64,000 nucleotides of DNA from CAZIVP01 sp964542915 (lineage in GTDB: Bacteria > Calditrichota > Calditrichia > Calditrichales > Calditrichaceae): NCBI GenBank assembly GCA_964542915.1, contig CAZIVP010000014.1, forward strand, positions 37,421 to 101,420. The letters run 5' to 3'. A program made the translations under genes and the position numbers. The notes beneath the pieces were generated by a model, which saw nothing but the letters and a program-made list of their open reading frames with translations, did no database searches and had not been told where the DNA came from. This document shows, piece after piece, positions 1-7,757 of the stretch. The stretch's first letter is position 1, and each line of letters starts with the position of its first letter.

Positions 1-18
1 TAATTTGTGTCATTCTTA

Positions 19-50
19 GCGCTCGCTGCGTACTCGGCGGTTCAATTACC
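19..50. repeat. CTCTGCG-type dispersed intergenic repeat, copy 1
   Basis: A 32-base stretch that matches 503-534 at 29 of 32 positions and shares its core (CTGCG..CTCGGCGG) with the copies at the other end of the window. It lies outside any gene. Sequences of this kind (alternating TCTGCG and CTCTGCGG words) occur between genes in many unrelated bacterial genomes; I know of no proven function. Confidence 0.6.
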
Positions 51-196
51 TGCCTACCTGTCGCGATCCATTCGCAAAAGTGCAAGTATTTTTCGGCTAA
101 GCTATTATAAACCGATATCATTCTGATCGATTCTTATTGCGTACCTAACGGGACGCGATTGAATATTGAATGGCGTTTCCATTTCTATACATATTT

Positions 197-321
197 CGTT
201 CCTACGGAACGCCTTAAGTTCAAGTGCTCTTTGGTATTAACGACCCATTATTGTCCCGTCAGGGACTACATATTTTTAGTCGAAACACAAAACTAGAAAT
301 AATGGTCGTCCCGTAAGGGAC
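197..321. repeat. REP-like palindrome cluster
   Basis: Three small hairpins follow each other: CGTTCC-TAC-GGAACG at 197-211, GTCCC-GTCA-GGGAC at 253-266 and GTCCC-GTAA-GGGAC at 308-321. A longer inverted repeat brackets the middle one: CGACCCATTATT at 241-252 pairs with AATAATGGTCG at 298-308 with one bulged base. The arrangement resembles repetitive extragenic palindromes, which in other bacteria are spread by RAYT (Y1) transposases. No such transposase gene is in this window. Confidence 0.5.
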
Positions 322-462
322 TCAACCGTGGTGTATTGTTCGATTCCTTTTACATTCCCAAAAAAACTGCAAGTGGCTTTTGGAGCACTTTCTTTGCTTC
401 GGAAAAAAATCGAATTTGATGATGAACATATGGCTTGGAGTGAATTAATTGAATTATGCTAG
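280..462 (+). pseudogene. Possible 3' fragment of a lost gene
   Basis: One frame stays open from 280 to the TAG at 460-462. Its last 44 codons (from 328) read like a protein C-terminus with mixed composition (IPFTFPKKLQ, then KKIEFDDEHMAW, ending ELIELC). There is no start codon with a ribosome binding site, and the 5' part of the frame runs through the REP-like palindromes. One reading is a gene whose front end was removed by repeat insertion or deletion; the other is chance. I do not recognise the family. Confidence 0.2.
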
Positions 463-502
463 GATTGCGTCTGCATTTCTCCAAACATACTTATTTTTCT
501 CT

Positions 503-534
503 GCGCTCTCTGCGTACTCGGCGGTTTAATAACC
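503..534. repeat. CTCTGCG-type dispersed intergenic repeat, copy 2
   Basis: Second copy of the element at 19-50 (29 of 32 bases identical), preceded by CTCT. Both copies are in the same orientation, about 480 bases apart, and flank the REP-like cluster. No gene overlaps it. Confidence 0.6.
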
Positions 535-695
535 CTCCGCCCGGCGCCAAAAAGCCCTCTCAGGTAAAAAACCTCTCCCTTTCTCCCCATCCCTGCCCCG
601 CAGGGATCCACATAACAGGGAAGTGAGCCGGGGCTTGGTCTCAGAGGCGTTCAGGTATCAATCTGAGATTTATTTTGGACAAGGATAATAACCAT

Positions 696-1049
696 TCAAT
701 CCTTATAAGTCTTTGCAAAACCCGTAGCCACCATACGATCGTTTACATTGATCCATTGGCCGTTCTCGTGCAGCCAGATTTCCGCCAGATATCGGCCGTA
801 TTTACCGCGCCGGTCTTTGAAGGTTTGAATCAGGACCTCTTTCTGATCGATCAGCAAACGCAGATAATCGCGCGACTTGAGCCCTTCCGGCCGCTCTTCG
901 CCGCGGATTTCCGGAGCATCGATGCGCAACAGCCGTAACGTTTCGCCGCGTATCCAGGTGTGCATGCCTAAATCCACGTCCGCCGTGCAGGTGTCCCCGT
1001 CGTAAACGCGGATAATATGCGCTTTGTAATGGTACAGTGTGTGCTCCAT
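696..1049 (-). CDS. Staphylococcal-nuclease (SNase/thermonuclease) family protein
   Basis: A 117-residue single-domain protein of the SNase fold, which in characterised members cleaves DNA and RNA with calcium. The signature positions are present: VYDGDT (residues 15-20), R39 and D44-APE47 in the RLLRIDAPE segment (matching R35, D40 and E43 of the Staphylococcus enzyme) and R86 in KYGRYLAEI (matching R87). All three catalytic side chains are therefore kept, so activity is plausible. There is no signal peptide in the predicted start, unlike most secreted homologues, so it may act inside the cell. It stands alone, 62 bases upstream of the regulator gene on the same strand. Confidence 0.85.
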   Translation of the reverse strand: MEHTLYHYKAHIIRVYDGDTCTADVDLGMHTWIRGETLRLLRIDAPEIRGEERPEGLKSRDYLRLLIDQKEVLIQTFKDRRGKYGRYLAEIWLHENGQWINVNDRMVATGFAKTYKD

Positions 1050-1111
1050 AAATGAATCCCCCTCTTCATGAATGCTTTCTAAGGGCCGCCGGCCCGTTGT
1101 TTTCCATGCAT

Positions 1112-2461
1112 CTATTTAAACGCTTCCTTACGGATGCCGTATTTTTTAAGGCGGTATTGCAGCGTTTTGTAAGAAATGCCTAACTGTTTGGCCGCAGCGC
1201 TCAGTTTACCGCCGCTGGACTTCATTGCCCGCACGATCATTTCCTTTTCCATTTCCGGAAGGGGCGCCGGTTTGCCGCCCTGACCTGTTTGTCCCTGTTC
1301 TTCGGGAAGAGGCAGTTGTTCGGCTTCCAACCGCTCGCCGTCGTTTAAAATGATCGCTTTTTCGATGATGTTTTCCAGTTCACGCACATTCCCCGGGTAA
1401 CGGTAATGTTCCAGTTTTTTAAGAGCGGCTGGACTTAACTGCCGAAGCGGTTTCCGGTAGCGCTCACTGTAACGGTTTATGAAATGGCGCGCCAAAAGAG
1501 CGATATCGGCGGGCCGTTCCCTAAGCGGCGGCAACTCAATATGAAACACATTCAGACGGTGATAAAGGTCCTGCCGGAACTGTTGCTCTTCCACCCGCTT
1601 CGCCAGATCGTCATTGGTCGCCGCCAGCACGCGTACATCCAATTCAATGGTGCGATCGGAGCCGAGCGGCTGGATGCGCTTTTCCTGAAGCACCCGCAGC
1701 AGGCGGGTTTGTAAATCGCTGCGCATACTGGCGATTTCATCCAGAAAAATTGTGCCGCCGTCGGCCTGTACAAATTTTCCGTCATAGGAGCGACTGGCCC
1801 CGGTGAAGGCGCCTTTTTCATAGCCGAATAATTCGCTCTCGATAAGATGTTCCGGAATAGCTCCGCAATTGAGAGCCACAAAAGGGCCGTTTTTACGCCG
1901 TCCGCTGTAATGAATGGCACGGGCCGCCAGCTCCTTACCCGTTCCGCTTTCTCCGCTGATCAAAACGGTAGCATCGATGTCTTTTATACGTTCGATCAAT
2001 GCGTAAATATGCTGCATGGCCTTACTGCGGCCGATCAGATTATGATAGCCGAAGCGCCGGTCGATCTCCTTTTTCAACCGGGCGTTTTCCCGCAACAGCG
2101 TCGTTTTTTCGGCTGCGTGAGTTACAACACGCAGCAAATCCTCTTTCTGTAAAGGCTTGGCGAGGTAATCGTAGGCGCCCTTCTTGATGGCATGAACCGC
2201 ATTGGGGATGGAACCGAACGCCGTCATGATGATCACCTGCATATCGCGATCTGATTCGATGGCTGCCTGCAAAACCGCCATCCCATCTTTACCCGGCATT
2301 TTCAGATCCGTCAGCACCACATCAATTCCCGACTGTTGCAATATTTGAATGCCCTCGCTTCCGTCGCAGGCGGTAACGGTATTGTAACCGGCGTCCTGCA
2401 AAATGTCCGCTAAAATATTACGCTGGCTCGGTTCATCGTCAATGATCAATACGGTTATCAT
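1112..2461 (-). CDS. Sigma-54-dependent response regulator (NtrC/ZraR type)
   Basis: A 449-residue transcription activator of sigma-54 RNA polymerase. Receiver domain residues 1-120 with acidic D8-D9, phospho-acceptor D52 (LTDLKMPG) and K102; AAA+ domain about 140-370 with Walker A GESGTGKE at 170-177, the sigma-54 contact loop GAFTGA at 217-222 and Walker B TIFLDE at 237-242; a Fis-type helix-turn-helix at the C-terminus (LSAAAKQLGISYKTLQYRL). All parts are intact. Its start overlaps the end of the kinase gene by 23 bases, so the two are very probably co-translated as a two-component pair. A sigma-54 promoter candidate lies upstream of the PDZ gene at 5259-5274, a likely target. Confidence 0.93.
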   Translation of the reverse strand: MITVLIIDDEPSQRNILADILQDAGYNTVTACDGSEGIQILQQSGIDVVLTDLKMPGKDGMAVLQAAIESDRDMQVIIMTAFGSIPNAVHAIKKGAYDYLAKPLQKEDLLRVVTHAAEKTTLLRENARLKKEIDRRFGYHNLIGRSKAMQHIYALIERIKDIDATVLISGESGTGKELAARAIHYSGRRKNGPFVALNCGAIPEHLIESELFGYEKGAFTGASRSYDGKFVQADGGTIFLDEIASMRSDLQTRLLRVLQEKRIQPLGSDRTIELDVRVLAATNDDLAKRVEEQQFRQDLYHRLNVFHIELPPLRERPADIALLARHFINRYSERYRKPLRQLSPAALKKLEHYRYPGNVRELENIIEKAIILNDGERLEAEQLPLPEEQGQTGQGGKPAPLPEMEKEMIVRAMKSSGGKLSAAAKQLGISYKTLQYRLKKYGIRKEAFK

Positions 2462-4142
2462 CGGTTCTGTCCGTGTCCTCTGTTAGGCTTGCATTTGTAC
2501 CCGGGAGATCAATATAAACCACGGCGCCCTGGTGGGGACGGCTTTCAATCGTCAGTTCTCCGCCGTGGGCTTTGATGATTTTATAGGCGGTGGATAAACC
2601 CAAACCCGTGCCGCCGCTTTTGGTGGTATAAAACATATCGAACATGTGTTCCATCTCCTGTTCGGCAATGCCGACCCCCGTATCGCTGATAACAATGCGA
2701 TTTTTCCGTTTGTCGGTTTGGATCGACAGAAGGCCACCATCCGGCATGGCTTGAATGGCGTTCAGGATGATATTGACCAGCGCCGTCTTGAAACGTTCCC
2801 GGTCCAGTTCGCAAACCATTTGTTCCGGCCAGTCGGTTTTGAGTTCGATCCGATGTTCGCTCAGCTCCCGGCCGTACAATTGCAGGATCTCCTGCAACAA
2901 CGCCTGCAAATCGATCCTCTGTAATTCGAGGCGTTCGCTGCGTACATAGTTTAAAAAATGATTGACCACTTTATCCAGTCTGCGGATTTCCGTTTGAATG
3001 GATTCCACATAACGCAGCGCCTGCGGGTCTTGCGATTGTTTGATAAATTTATCGTGCAGATGCTCGACGGTTAAATGCAGGGCATTGAGCGGATTTTTAA
3101 CCTCATGGGCTACGCCGGCGGCCAGTTGTCCCAAAGACACAAGACGTTCTTTGCGTTGCAGCAACTGCTCCTTTTCCTTATTTTTTTTCAATTCGTCCGT
3201 CATAAGATTAAATGAATGCGCCAGTTCACTCACTTCATCATTACCATGCGGTTTCACCCTTACCTCCAAATCGCCATGCACCACATTCGTAAAGGCGTTT
3301 TGCAGGGCGCCGATGGGCTTCAGGAAGCGCCGCGTGATGTAGGTTACCGCCGCAATCGATACTACAAATACGATGAGTGTAATCATAATGTTACGATTCC
3401 GGATCTCATCCAGAGCGGAATTTAAAGCCGCCGTATCATACGTATATCGAATAATGCGGGGCACGCCGGGATTACTGAAATCCGGAACTGTGATAGTGAA
3501 GGGTTCGTTATCTTTGTTTTTCCAGGCCGCCGAACGGCCAATTTTGCGGACGGTCAAACTGCCCGGTTTGAACAATCGATCCGGTTTCAGATACACCTCG
3601 ACCTCTTCAATGGTTCGTTTAGCAAGACTATCGGTTTGGTCGCCTGCCTGAACGCCCACCCCGATGCGTTTTCCACGGATGTTTTTGAAGATGCGCCATT
3701 GGCCGGCGCTGTCTTCGAATATGCGTTCATCTTCGACTTCGATATCCACATTACCTTTAAATTTTTGCACAGCCGGAAGCTTCGGCAGATGCTTGAGCAG
3801 GGATTTGTATTGTTCGCCCCTCAGCGACAAAATGGAATCGTACGATTCAAATAGGCGTGCGGACGGCCGGGCGCTTTCAGCGTCTTCTGATAAACGCCGG
3901 GGAATCTTTGGCCATTCGCCCGAAATCTGCAAACCGGTGACGCGGTTGATGGTCGTGGAAATATCCGTCAACTCATTCAGCACATCCTGCTGGGTGCGGC
4001 TGGTAAAATACAGCTCGACCGCAAGAATCAGGGCCATTAAAAGCGACATCAGGATGATGAATTTGGTTTTAATACTGACGTACAGCGCTTGCCTCCTTCG
4101 TAAAGATGTGATTATTTGCAGGCATACGGCAATTGGTTTCAT
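2439..4142 (-). CDS. Membrane sensor histidine kinase
   Basis: A 567-residue kinase partnering the overlapping sigma-54 activator. Order: short N-terminus, membrane segment about 26-46, periplasmic sensor about 47-250, second membrane segment about 251-270, HAMP, HisKA with the phospho-accepting H346 (GVAHEVKNPL), then HATPase with NIILNAIQAMPDGG, DTGVGI and GGTGLGLST boxes. The layout is that of ZraS/HydH-like envelope sensors. Start is uncertain: the ATG at 4142 has no Shine-Dalgarno sequence, whereas an AAGGAGG at 4092-4098 lies six bases before a CTG codon at 4085, which would give a protein 19 residues shorter beginning directly before the first membrane segment. The sensor domain belongs to no family I recognise. 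Confidence 0.9.
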   Translation of the reverse strand: MKPIAVCLQIITSLRRRQALYVSIKTKFIILMSLLMALILAVELYFTSRTQQDVLNELTDISTTINRVTGLQISGEWPKIPRRLSEDAESARPSARLFESYDSILSLRGEQYKSLLKHLPKLPAVQKFKGNVDIEVEDERIFEDSAGQWRIFKNIRGKRIGVGVQAGDQTDSLAKRTIEEVEVYLKPDRLFKPGSLTVRKIGRSAAWKNKDNEPFTITVPDFSNPGVPRIIRYTYDTAALNSALDEIRNRNIMITLIVFVVSIAAVTYITRRFLKPIGALQNAFTNVVHGDLEVRVKPHGNDEVSELAHSFNLMTDELKKNKEKEQLLQRKERLVSLGQLAAGVAHEVKNPLNALHLTVEHLHDKFIKQSQDPQALRYVESIQTEIRRLDKVVNHFLNYVRSERLELQRIDLQALLQEILQLYGRELSEHRIELKTDWPEQMVCELDRERFKTALVNIILNAIQAMPDGGLLSIQTDKRKNRIVISDTGVGIAEQEMEHMFDMFYTTKSGGTGLGLSTAYKIIKAHGGELTIESRPHQGAVVYIDLPGTNASLTEDTDRTDDNRIDH

Positions 4143-4156
4143 CCTGGAACATCAAA

Positions 4157-4200
4157 ACGGCAGGTCGACGGAAGCGTTGGATTCCGTCAAAACCTGCCGT
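4157..4200 (-). terminator. Hairpin between PDZ gene and kinase gene (attenuator or weak terminator)
   Basis: Two nested inverted repeats: ACGGCAGGT (4157-4165) pairs with ACCTGCCGT (4192-4200), and GACGGAA (4167-4173) pairs with TTCCGTC (4182-4188) around an 8-base loop. On the minus strand the stem is followed by TTTTGATG, a short T run. It sits in the gap between the PDZ gene and the kinase, where partial termination would make more PDZ protein than kinase. Confidence 0.5.
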
Positions 4201-4229
4201 AAATCAGAATAATCTTTCTTCAACCCAAC

Positions 4230-5210
4230 TCAGATCATACGGACGCGATTGCTTCTAAGGGCCGGCTTGGCCGGAACTGAAGGCGTCCGGATATTCTTTT
4301 TTATGATATGAATATCCTTATTGTCGCCGTCAAGTGTCTTTTGGAGCATTTTACCGCCGCGCCAATTCCAGTGCATCTTACCGGAATCAATTTCAAACCC
4401 GGCTTTCTTATCAGCCAGTTCAACCGTTACATTGCGTTGTTCGCCCTTACGAACATAATTTACAGACACCTCTTCGCCCGGATCATGATAATTCAAGGTA
4501 CGTACCAGATCGCCGTAGTCGTGTATCTCTTTTTTGCCTATGGCGGTGATCACATCGCCCGCTTTCAATCCGCTCTTTTCCGCCGGCGACTCTTCAATCA
4601 CACGTTCGAGCAGCACGCCGTACTCCACATCAAAATATGTTAGCAACTGATCGCTCAAACGGCGTGCTTCCACGCCCAGGTAACCGCCTTTACGTGACAC
4701 CATTGCACTCCAGGGGCCCTCTTTCAATTTTCTAAGGGAACGCTGCAAACGCGGCAAACCATGCACACTGATTTCGCCTTCCAAATCGTCCAAAACGACT
4801 TCCAGCTCTTTGTCCTCTTCGCCGGGTTCAAGTCGGGCGGATTTTTCGAGCACTTCGCCCCCGCGCCGGATTTTGAAACGCACGTCCTGCGTCTCTTCGA
4901 TGGCTTCAACCCATTCGGCCAGTTGATCCGCGCTTTCCACTTCCTCGCCTTGCCACTCAATAATGACATCATCTTCACGCAGCCCGATGGCCTCCGCTTC
5001 ACTTTCTTCAATTACATCTAAAATGAGAACGCCGTGATCCAGCGATTTCGTTTCGAGCGCCTCTTGATCCAGATATTTGACAATAACGCCCAGTTGGAAA
5101 CCGCTGCTTTTTTTGACGATTACGCGATCCTTTTGCGGAGCCAGCGCCGTCAGCGTGTTCACAGCTATGAGCATGGAAAACATCGCGAGTAATAAGACAC
5201 GTTTGTACAT
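4230..5210 (-). CDS. Exported protein with two PDZ domains
   Basis: A 326-residue protein with an N-terminal signal peptide (MYKRVLLLAMFSMLIAVNTL) followed by two PDZ domains, roughly residues 35-135 (LGVIVKYLD, GVLILDVIEESEAEAIGL) and 180-275 (YLGVEARRL, GVLLERVIEESPAEKSGL). No protease domain is attached, so it is not an HtrA/DegP enzyme; it could bind protein C-termini in the periplasm or present ligands to the neighbouring sensor kinase. I chose the ATG at 5210 because AAAGGAGG lies seven bases upstream and a signal peptide follows; the reading frame extends upstream to 5378 without such support. A sigma-54 promoter candidate precedes it. Confidence 0.82.
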   Translation of the reverse strand: MYKRVLLLAMFSMLIAVNTLTALAPQKDRVIVKKSSGFQLGVIVKYLDQEALETKSLDHGVLILDVIEESEAEAIGLREDDVIIEWQGEEVESADQLAEWVEAIEETQDVRFKIRRGGEVLEKSARLEPGEEDKELEVVLDDLEGEISVHGLPRLQRSLRKLKEGPWSAMVSRKGGYLGVEARRLSDQLLTYFDVEYGVLLERVIEESPAEKSGLKAGDVITAIGKKEIHDYGDLVRTLNYHDPGEEVSVNYVRKGEQRNVTVELADKKAGFEIDSGKMHWNWRGGKMLQKTLDGDNKDIHIIKKNIRTPSVPAKPALRSNRVRMI

Positions 5211-5258
5211 GAAATACCTCCTTTTATTATGTGGAATGTACAATTTACAAATAGAGAA

Positions 5259-5274
5259 GACAAATCCCGTGCCA
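5259..5274 (-). promoter_or_regulatory. Candidate sigma-54 promoter of the PDZ gene
   Basis: Reading the minus strand from 5274 gives TGGCAC, five bases (GGGAT), then TTGT. The sigma-54 consensus is TGGCAC-N5-TTGC, so the -24 element is perfect and only the last base of the -12 element differs. Transcription would start near 5248, giving a leader of about 38 bases before the ATG at 5210. The sigma-54 activator encoded two genes downstream makes the site more believable. Confidence 0.5.
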
Positions 5275-5381
5275 CCCAAAGCATGCCCGCCACGACGGAC
5301 TTCCGTAATTATGCCAATACATAAATACCCCATTTGGGGCAGAATAATGTCTGATTTGCGGCAAAAAATAGGTACCATCTA

Positions 5382-5410
5382 TTTACCTCACTGCCTGAAT
5401 CCCCTATATT
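5382..5410 (+). promoter_or_regulatory. Candidate sigma-70 promoter of the GNAT-nitrilase gene
   Basis: TTTACC at 5382-5387 and TATATT at 5405-5410 are separated by 17 bases, close to the TTGACA/TATAAT consensus at the ideal spacing. The ATG of the downstream gene is at 5455, preceded by AAGGAG at 5441-5446. Confidence 0.45.
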
Positions 5411-5454
5411 CATGTTCTTTTAACATAAACGCTTTTTAAAAAGGAGTTACGATT

Positions 5455-7002
5455 ATGAGTGAATGGGATCCCGCCGCATTTGAAAAATCGATAAAGGTAC
5501 GCCCCCTGACCCAAGACGATTATGAATCGGTCGTAGAGCTGGAGACATTGTGTTTTCCGGGAATGGAGCCGTGGACAAAAAGCGAATATATGAGCCAGAT
5601 CGAAACCTTTCCGGAAGGACAAATAGCAGTTGAATACGACGGGCACCTGATTGGCACCTCCGCCAGTCTGATCGTGGAATTCGACGAATACGGCGACAAG
5701 CATACCTGGGATGATGTGGCCGCCAACGGATACATCGACAATCACGATCCCGAAGGCGACACGCTTTACGGCATAGAGATCATGGTGCATCCTGATTACC
5801 GTGGTATGCGGATCGGACGCAGGCTCTACGACGCCCGCAAAGAGCTGGCCATTCGATTGAATTTAAAACGGATTATACTGGGCGGAAGGCTGCCCAATTA
5901 CCGGAAATACGCCGACCGTCTTTCGATCCATGAATATCTGGAAAAAGTGGTTACCAAAGCGATTTACGATCCGGTATTAACCTTTCAGCTTGCCAACGGC
6001 TTTGTGATTAAACGTCTGCTTTCGGATTATCTTCCGGAAGACAAACAATCGGCCGGTTACGCCGTTTTGCTGGAATGGGTCAATTTGCATTACAGCCCCA
6101 AAAAACCATTACGCATGTTGCCCTCTCTGCCGGTTCGTATCTGCGTCATTCAATACCAGATGCGGCGCATCCAATCTTTCGACGATTTTGCCAATCTGTG
6201 TGAATACTTTGTGGATGTGGCCGCCGACTATAAATCCGATTTTGCGTTATTCCCGGAAATTTTCACGGTGCAACTTCTTTCTTCCATGCCGATACAGCGG
6301 CCGGGTAAAGCGGTGCGGGAGCTGGCCAAATTCACGCCTCAGTACATGGAAATGTTTCATCAATTATCGGTTAAGTATAACATCAACATCATCGGCGGCT
6401 CCCATTTTGCAGAGGAAGAAAGCCAATTGTACAATATCGCCTATTTGTTTAAACGGGACGGCAAAATCGAAAAACAATATAAGCTGCACATCACCCCCAA
6501 CGAACGGCGCTGGTGGGGCGTTCAACCCGGCAAACGTTTTGATATTTTCGATACGGACCGCGGTAAAATATCCATTCAAATCTGCTACGACGTGGAATTC
6601 CCCGAGTTATCGCGATTGGCCGCCGAACAGGGCGCCAATATGCTGTTTGTGCCTTTCTGCACCGATGAACGCCAGGGCTACCTGCGGGTTCGTTACTGCG
6701 CCCATGCCCGATCCATTGAAAATCAGATGTACGTGGCGCTGGCCGGAAATGTGGGCAACCTGCCTTTTGTCGAAAATTTGGATATCAACTATGCACAGTC
6801 CGGCATCTACACGCCGTCCGATTTCGGTTTCTCGCGCGACGGCGTTGCGGGCGAATGTACTCCCAATACCGAAACGGTGGTGGTCGCCGATGTAGATTTG
6901 GAAGTGCTAAAGCGCCACCGCAAACGCGGAACGGTTTTGAATTTACAGGACCGTCGTCTGGATTTGTATAAAGTGATTCCGATTAACCATGATTATATGT
7001 AG
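5455..7002 (+). CDS. GNAT acetyltransferase fused to a carbon-nitrogen hydrolase (nitrilase family)
   Basis: A 515-residue two-domain enzyme. Residues about 12-210 form a GNAT acyltransferase with the acetyl-CoA loop RGMRIGRRL (116-124). Residues about 225-500 form a nitrilase-superfamily amidohydrolase with the Glu-Lys-Cys triad E268 (FALFPEIF), K343 (KQYKLHI) and C377 (IQICYDVEF). Both active sites look intact. Fusions of this architecture are known in many bacteria but their substrates are not established; a cycle of N-acylation and amide hydrolysis of a small metabolite is possible. The gene is alone on the plus strand with its own promoter candidate and a good ribosome binding site. Confidence 0.9.
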   Translation: MSEWDPAAFEKSIKVRPLTQDDYESVVELETLCFPGMEPWTKSEYMSQIETFPEGQIAVEYDGHLIGTSASLIVEFDEYGDKHTWDDVAANGYIDNHDPEGDTLYGIEIMVHPDYRGMRIGRRLYDARKELAIRLNLKRIILGGRLPNYRKYADRLSIHEYLEKVVTKAIYDPVLTFQLANGFVIKRLLSDYLPEDKQSAGYAVLLEWVNLHYSPKKPLRMLPSLPVRICVIQYQMRRIQSFDDFANLCEYFVDVAADYKSDFALFPEIFTVQLLSSMPIQRPGKAVRELAKFTPQYMEMFHQLSVKYNINIIGGSHFAEEESQLYNIAYLFKRDGKIEKQYKLHITPNERRWWGVQPGKRFDIFDTDRGKISIQICYDVEFPELSRLAAEQGANMLFVPFCTDERQGYLRVRYCAHARSIENQMYVALAGNVGNLPFVENLDINYAQSGIYTPSDFGFSRDGVAGECTPNTETVVVADVDLEVLKRHRKRGTVLNLQDRRLDLYKVIPINHDYM

Positions 7003-7078
7003 GAAAAACGTTTTTTAAAGCCGGTCTACGGTTGAGCGGTGGTATATCCGGCGGGTTCGGGAAAGGGGAGCTTGCAGG

Positions 7079-7513
7079 CTAACGATTACCGCGGCGGCGG
7101 GCGCGATGTTTGAAAATAAGATTTTCCATATTGTATGAACCACAGTCGGGACAGGCCGATAGTTCGTTTTTGCGTTCCGTCTCGTTCAGATCGCCGCAAT
7201 CCCGGCATTTATACAGGTTATATGTAAAATCCACGTTACCACCTTCGATAACCAGCTCATGGCCTTCCATCAGGGCGATCGCCACTTTTTGACGGGCCTT
7301 TTCCACCAGCCGCGTAAAGGTCGGGCGGGATATGTCCATGCGTCTGCCGGCCTCTTCATGCTGAAGTTGCTCATAATCGGCCAATCGGATGGCTTCATAC
7401 TCATCGACTGTAAGGATGAGCGTTTGCAGCATCCGACGCGGAATTCCCGAAGGCTTGAAATTATTGTAGCGCGGCGGCAGTTTAACGCGCCGGCGGCGAT
7501 ATGGTTGACGCAA
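7079..7513 (-). CDS. UPF0251 (DUF134) predicted DNA-binding protein
   Basis: A 144-residue member of UPF0251. The conserved N-terminus (RRRRVKLPPRYNNFKPSG) is followed by a helix-turn-helix region about residues 38-78 (EYEAIRLADYEQLQHEEAG, then ISRPTFTRLVEKAR), resembling sigma-factor region 4, and a C-terminal zinc ribbon with C103-x2-C106 and C121-x2-C124. The family is thought to bind DNA; no target is established. The start is a TTG at 7513 chosen because AAGGAG lies seven bases upstream and the family N-terminus begins there. It faces the GNAT-nitrilase gene across 76 bases and has no operon partner. Confidence 0.88.
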   Translation of the reverse strand: MRQPYRRRRVKLPPRYNNFKPSGIPRRMLQTLILTVDEYEAIRLADYEQLQHEEAGRRMDISRPTFTRLVEKARQKVAIALMEGHELVIEGGNVDFTYNLYKCRDCGDLNETERKNELSACPDCGSYNMENLIFKHRARRRGNR

Positions 7514-7757
7514 GTCTCACTCCTTTTGAATTGTTATTTCACATCACTATTGTCCAATTTAAATATTAGGAACGCTAACATGAACGCGCCCCTTACGCCT
7601 CTCCCGGATAATCTGAGTTTCACTTACGCTTGACGTTACGATTCTATCCACAAGCTTAAATGCCATTTTCTCAACCGTATTTATTCAAGCTACGCAGCAA
7701 AGTACAAAAGCATTACAATTTAATGAACATAAGTTCATATTGCAATTTCGAGATTAT

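Larger units (their letters stand above)
1..695. other. Gene-poor region with repeats and small palindromes
   Basis: No convincing complete gene lies here. It holds two copies of a dispersed repeat (19-50, 503-534), a cluster of REP-like palindromes (197-321), a possible 3' gene fragment (280-462) and several short hairpins: CCCTGC/GCAGGG at 591-605 and CTCAGA/TCTGAG at 640-667. The last two sit downstream of the minus-strand nuclease gene that ends at 696, but neither is followed by a T run on that strand, so I do not call a terminator. Confidence 0.6.
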
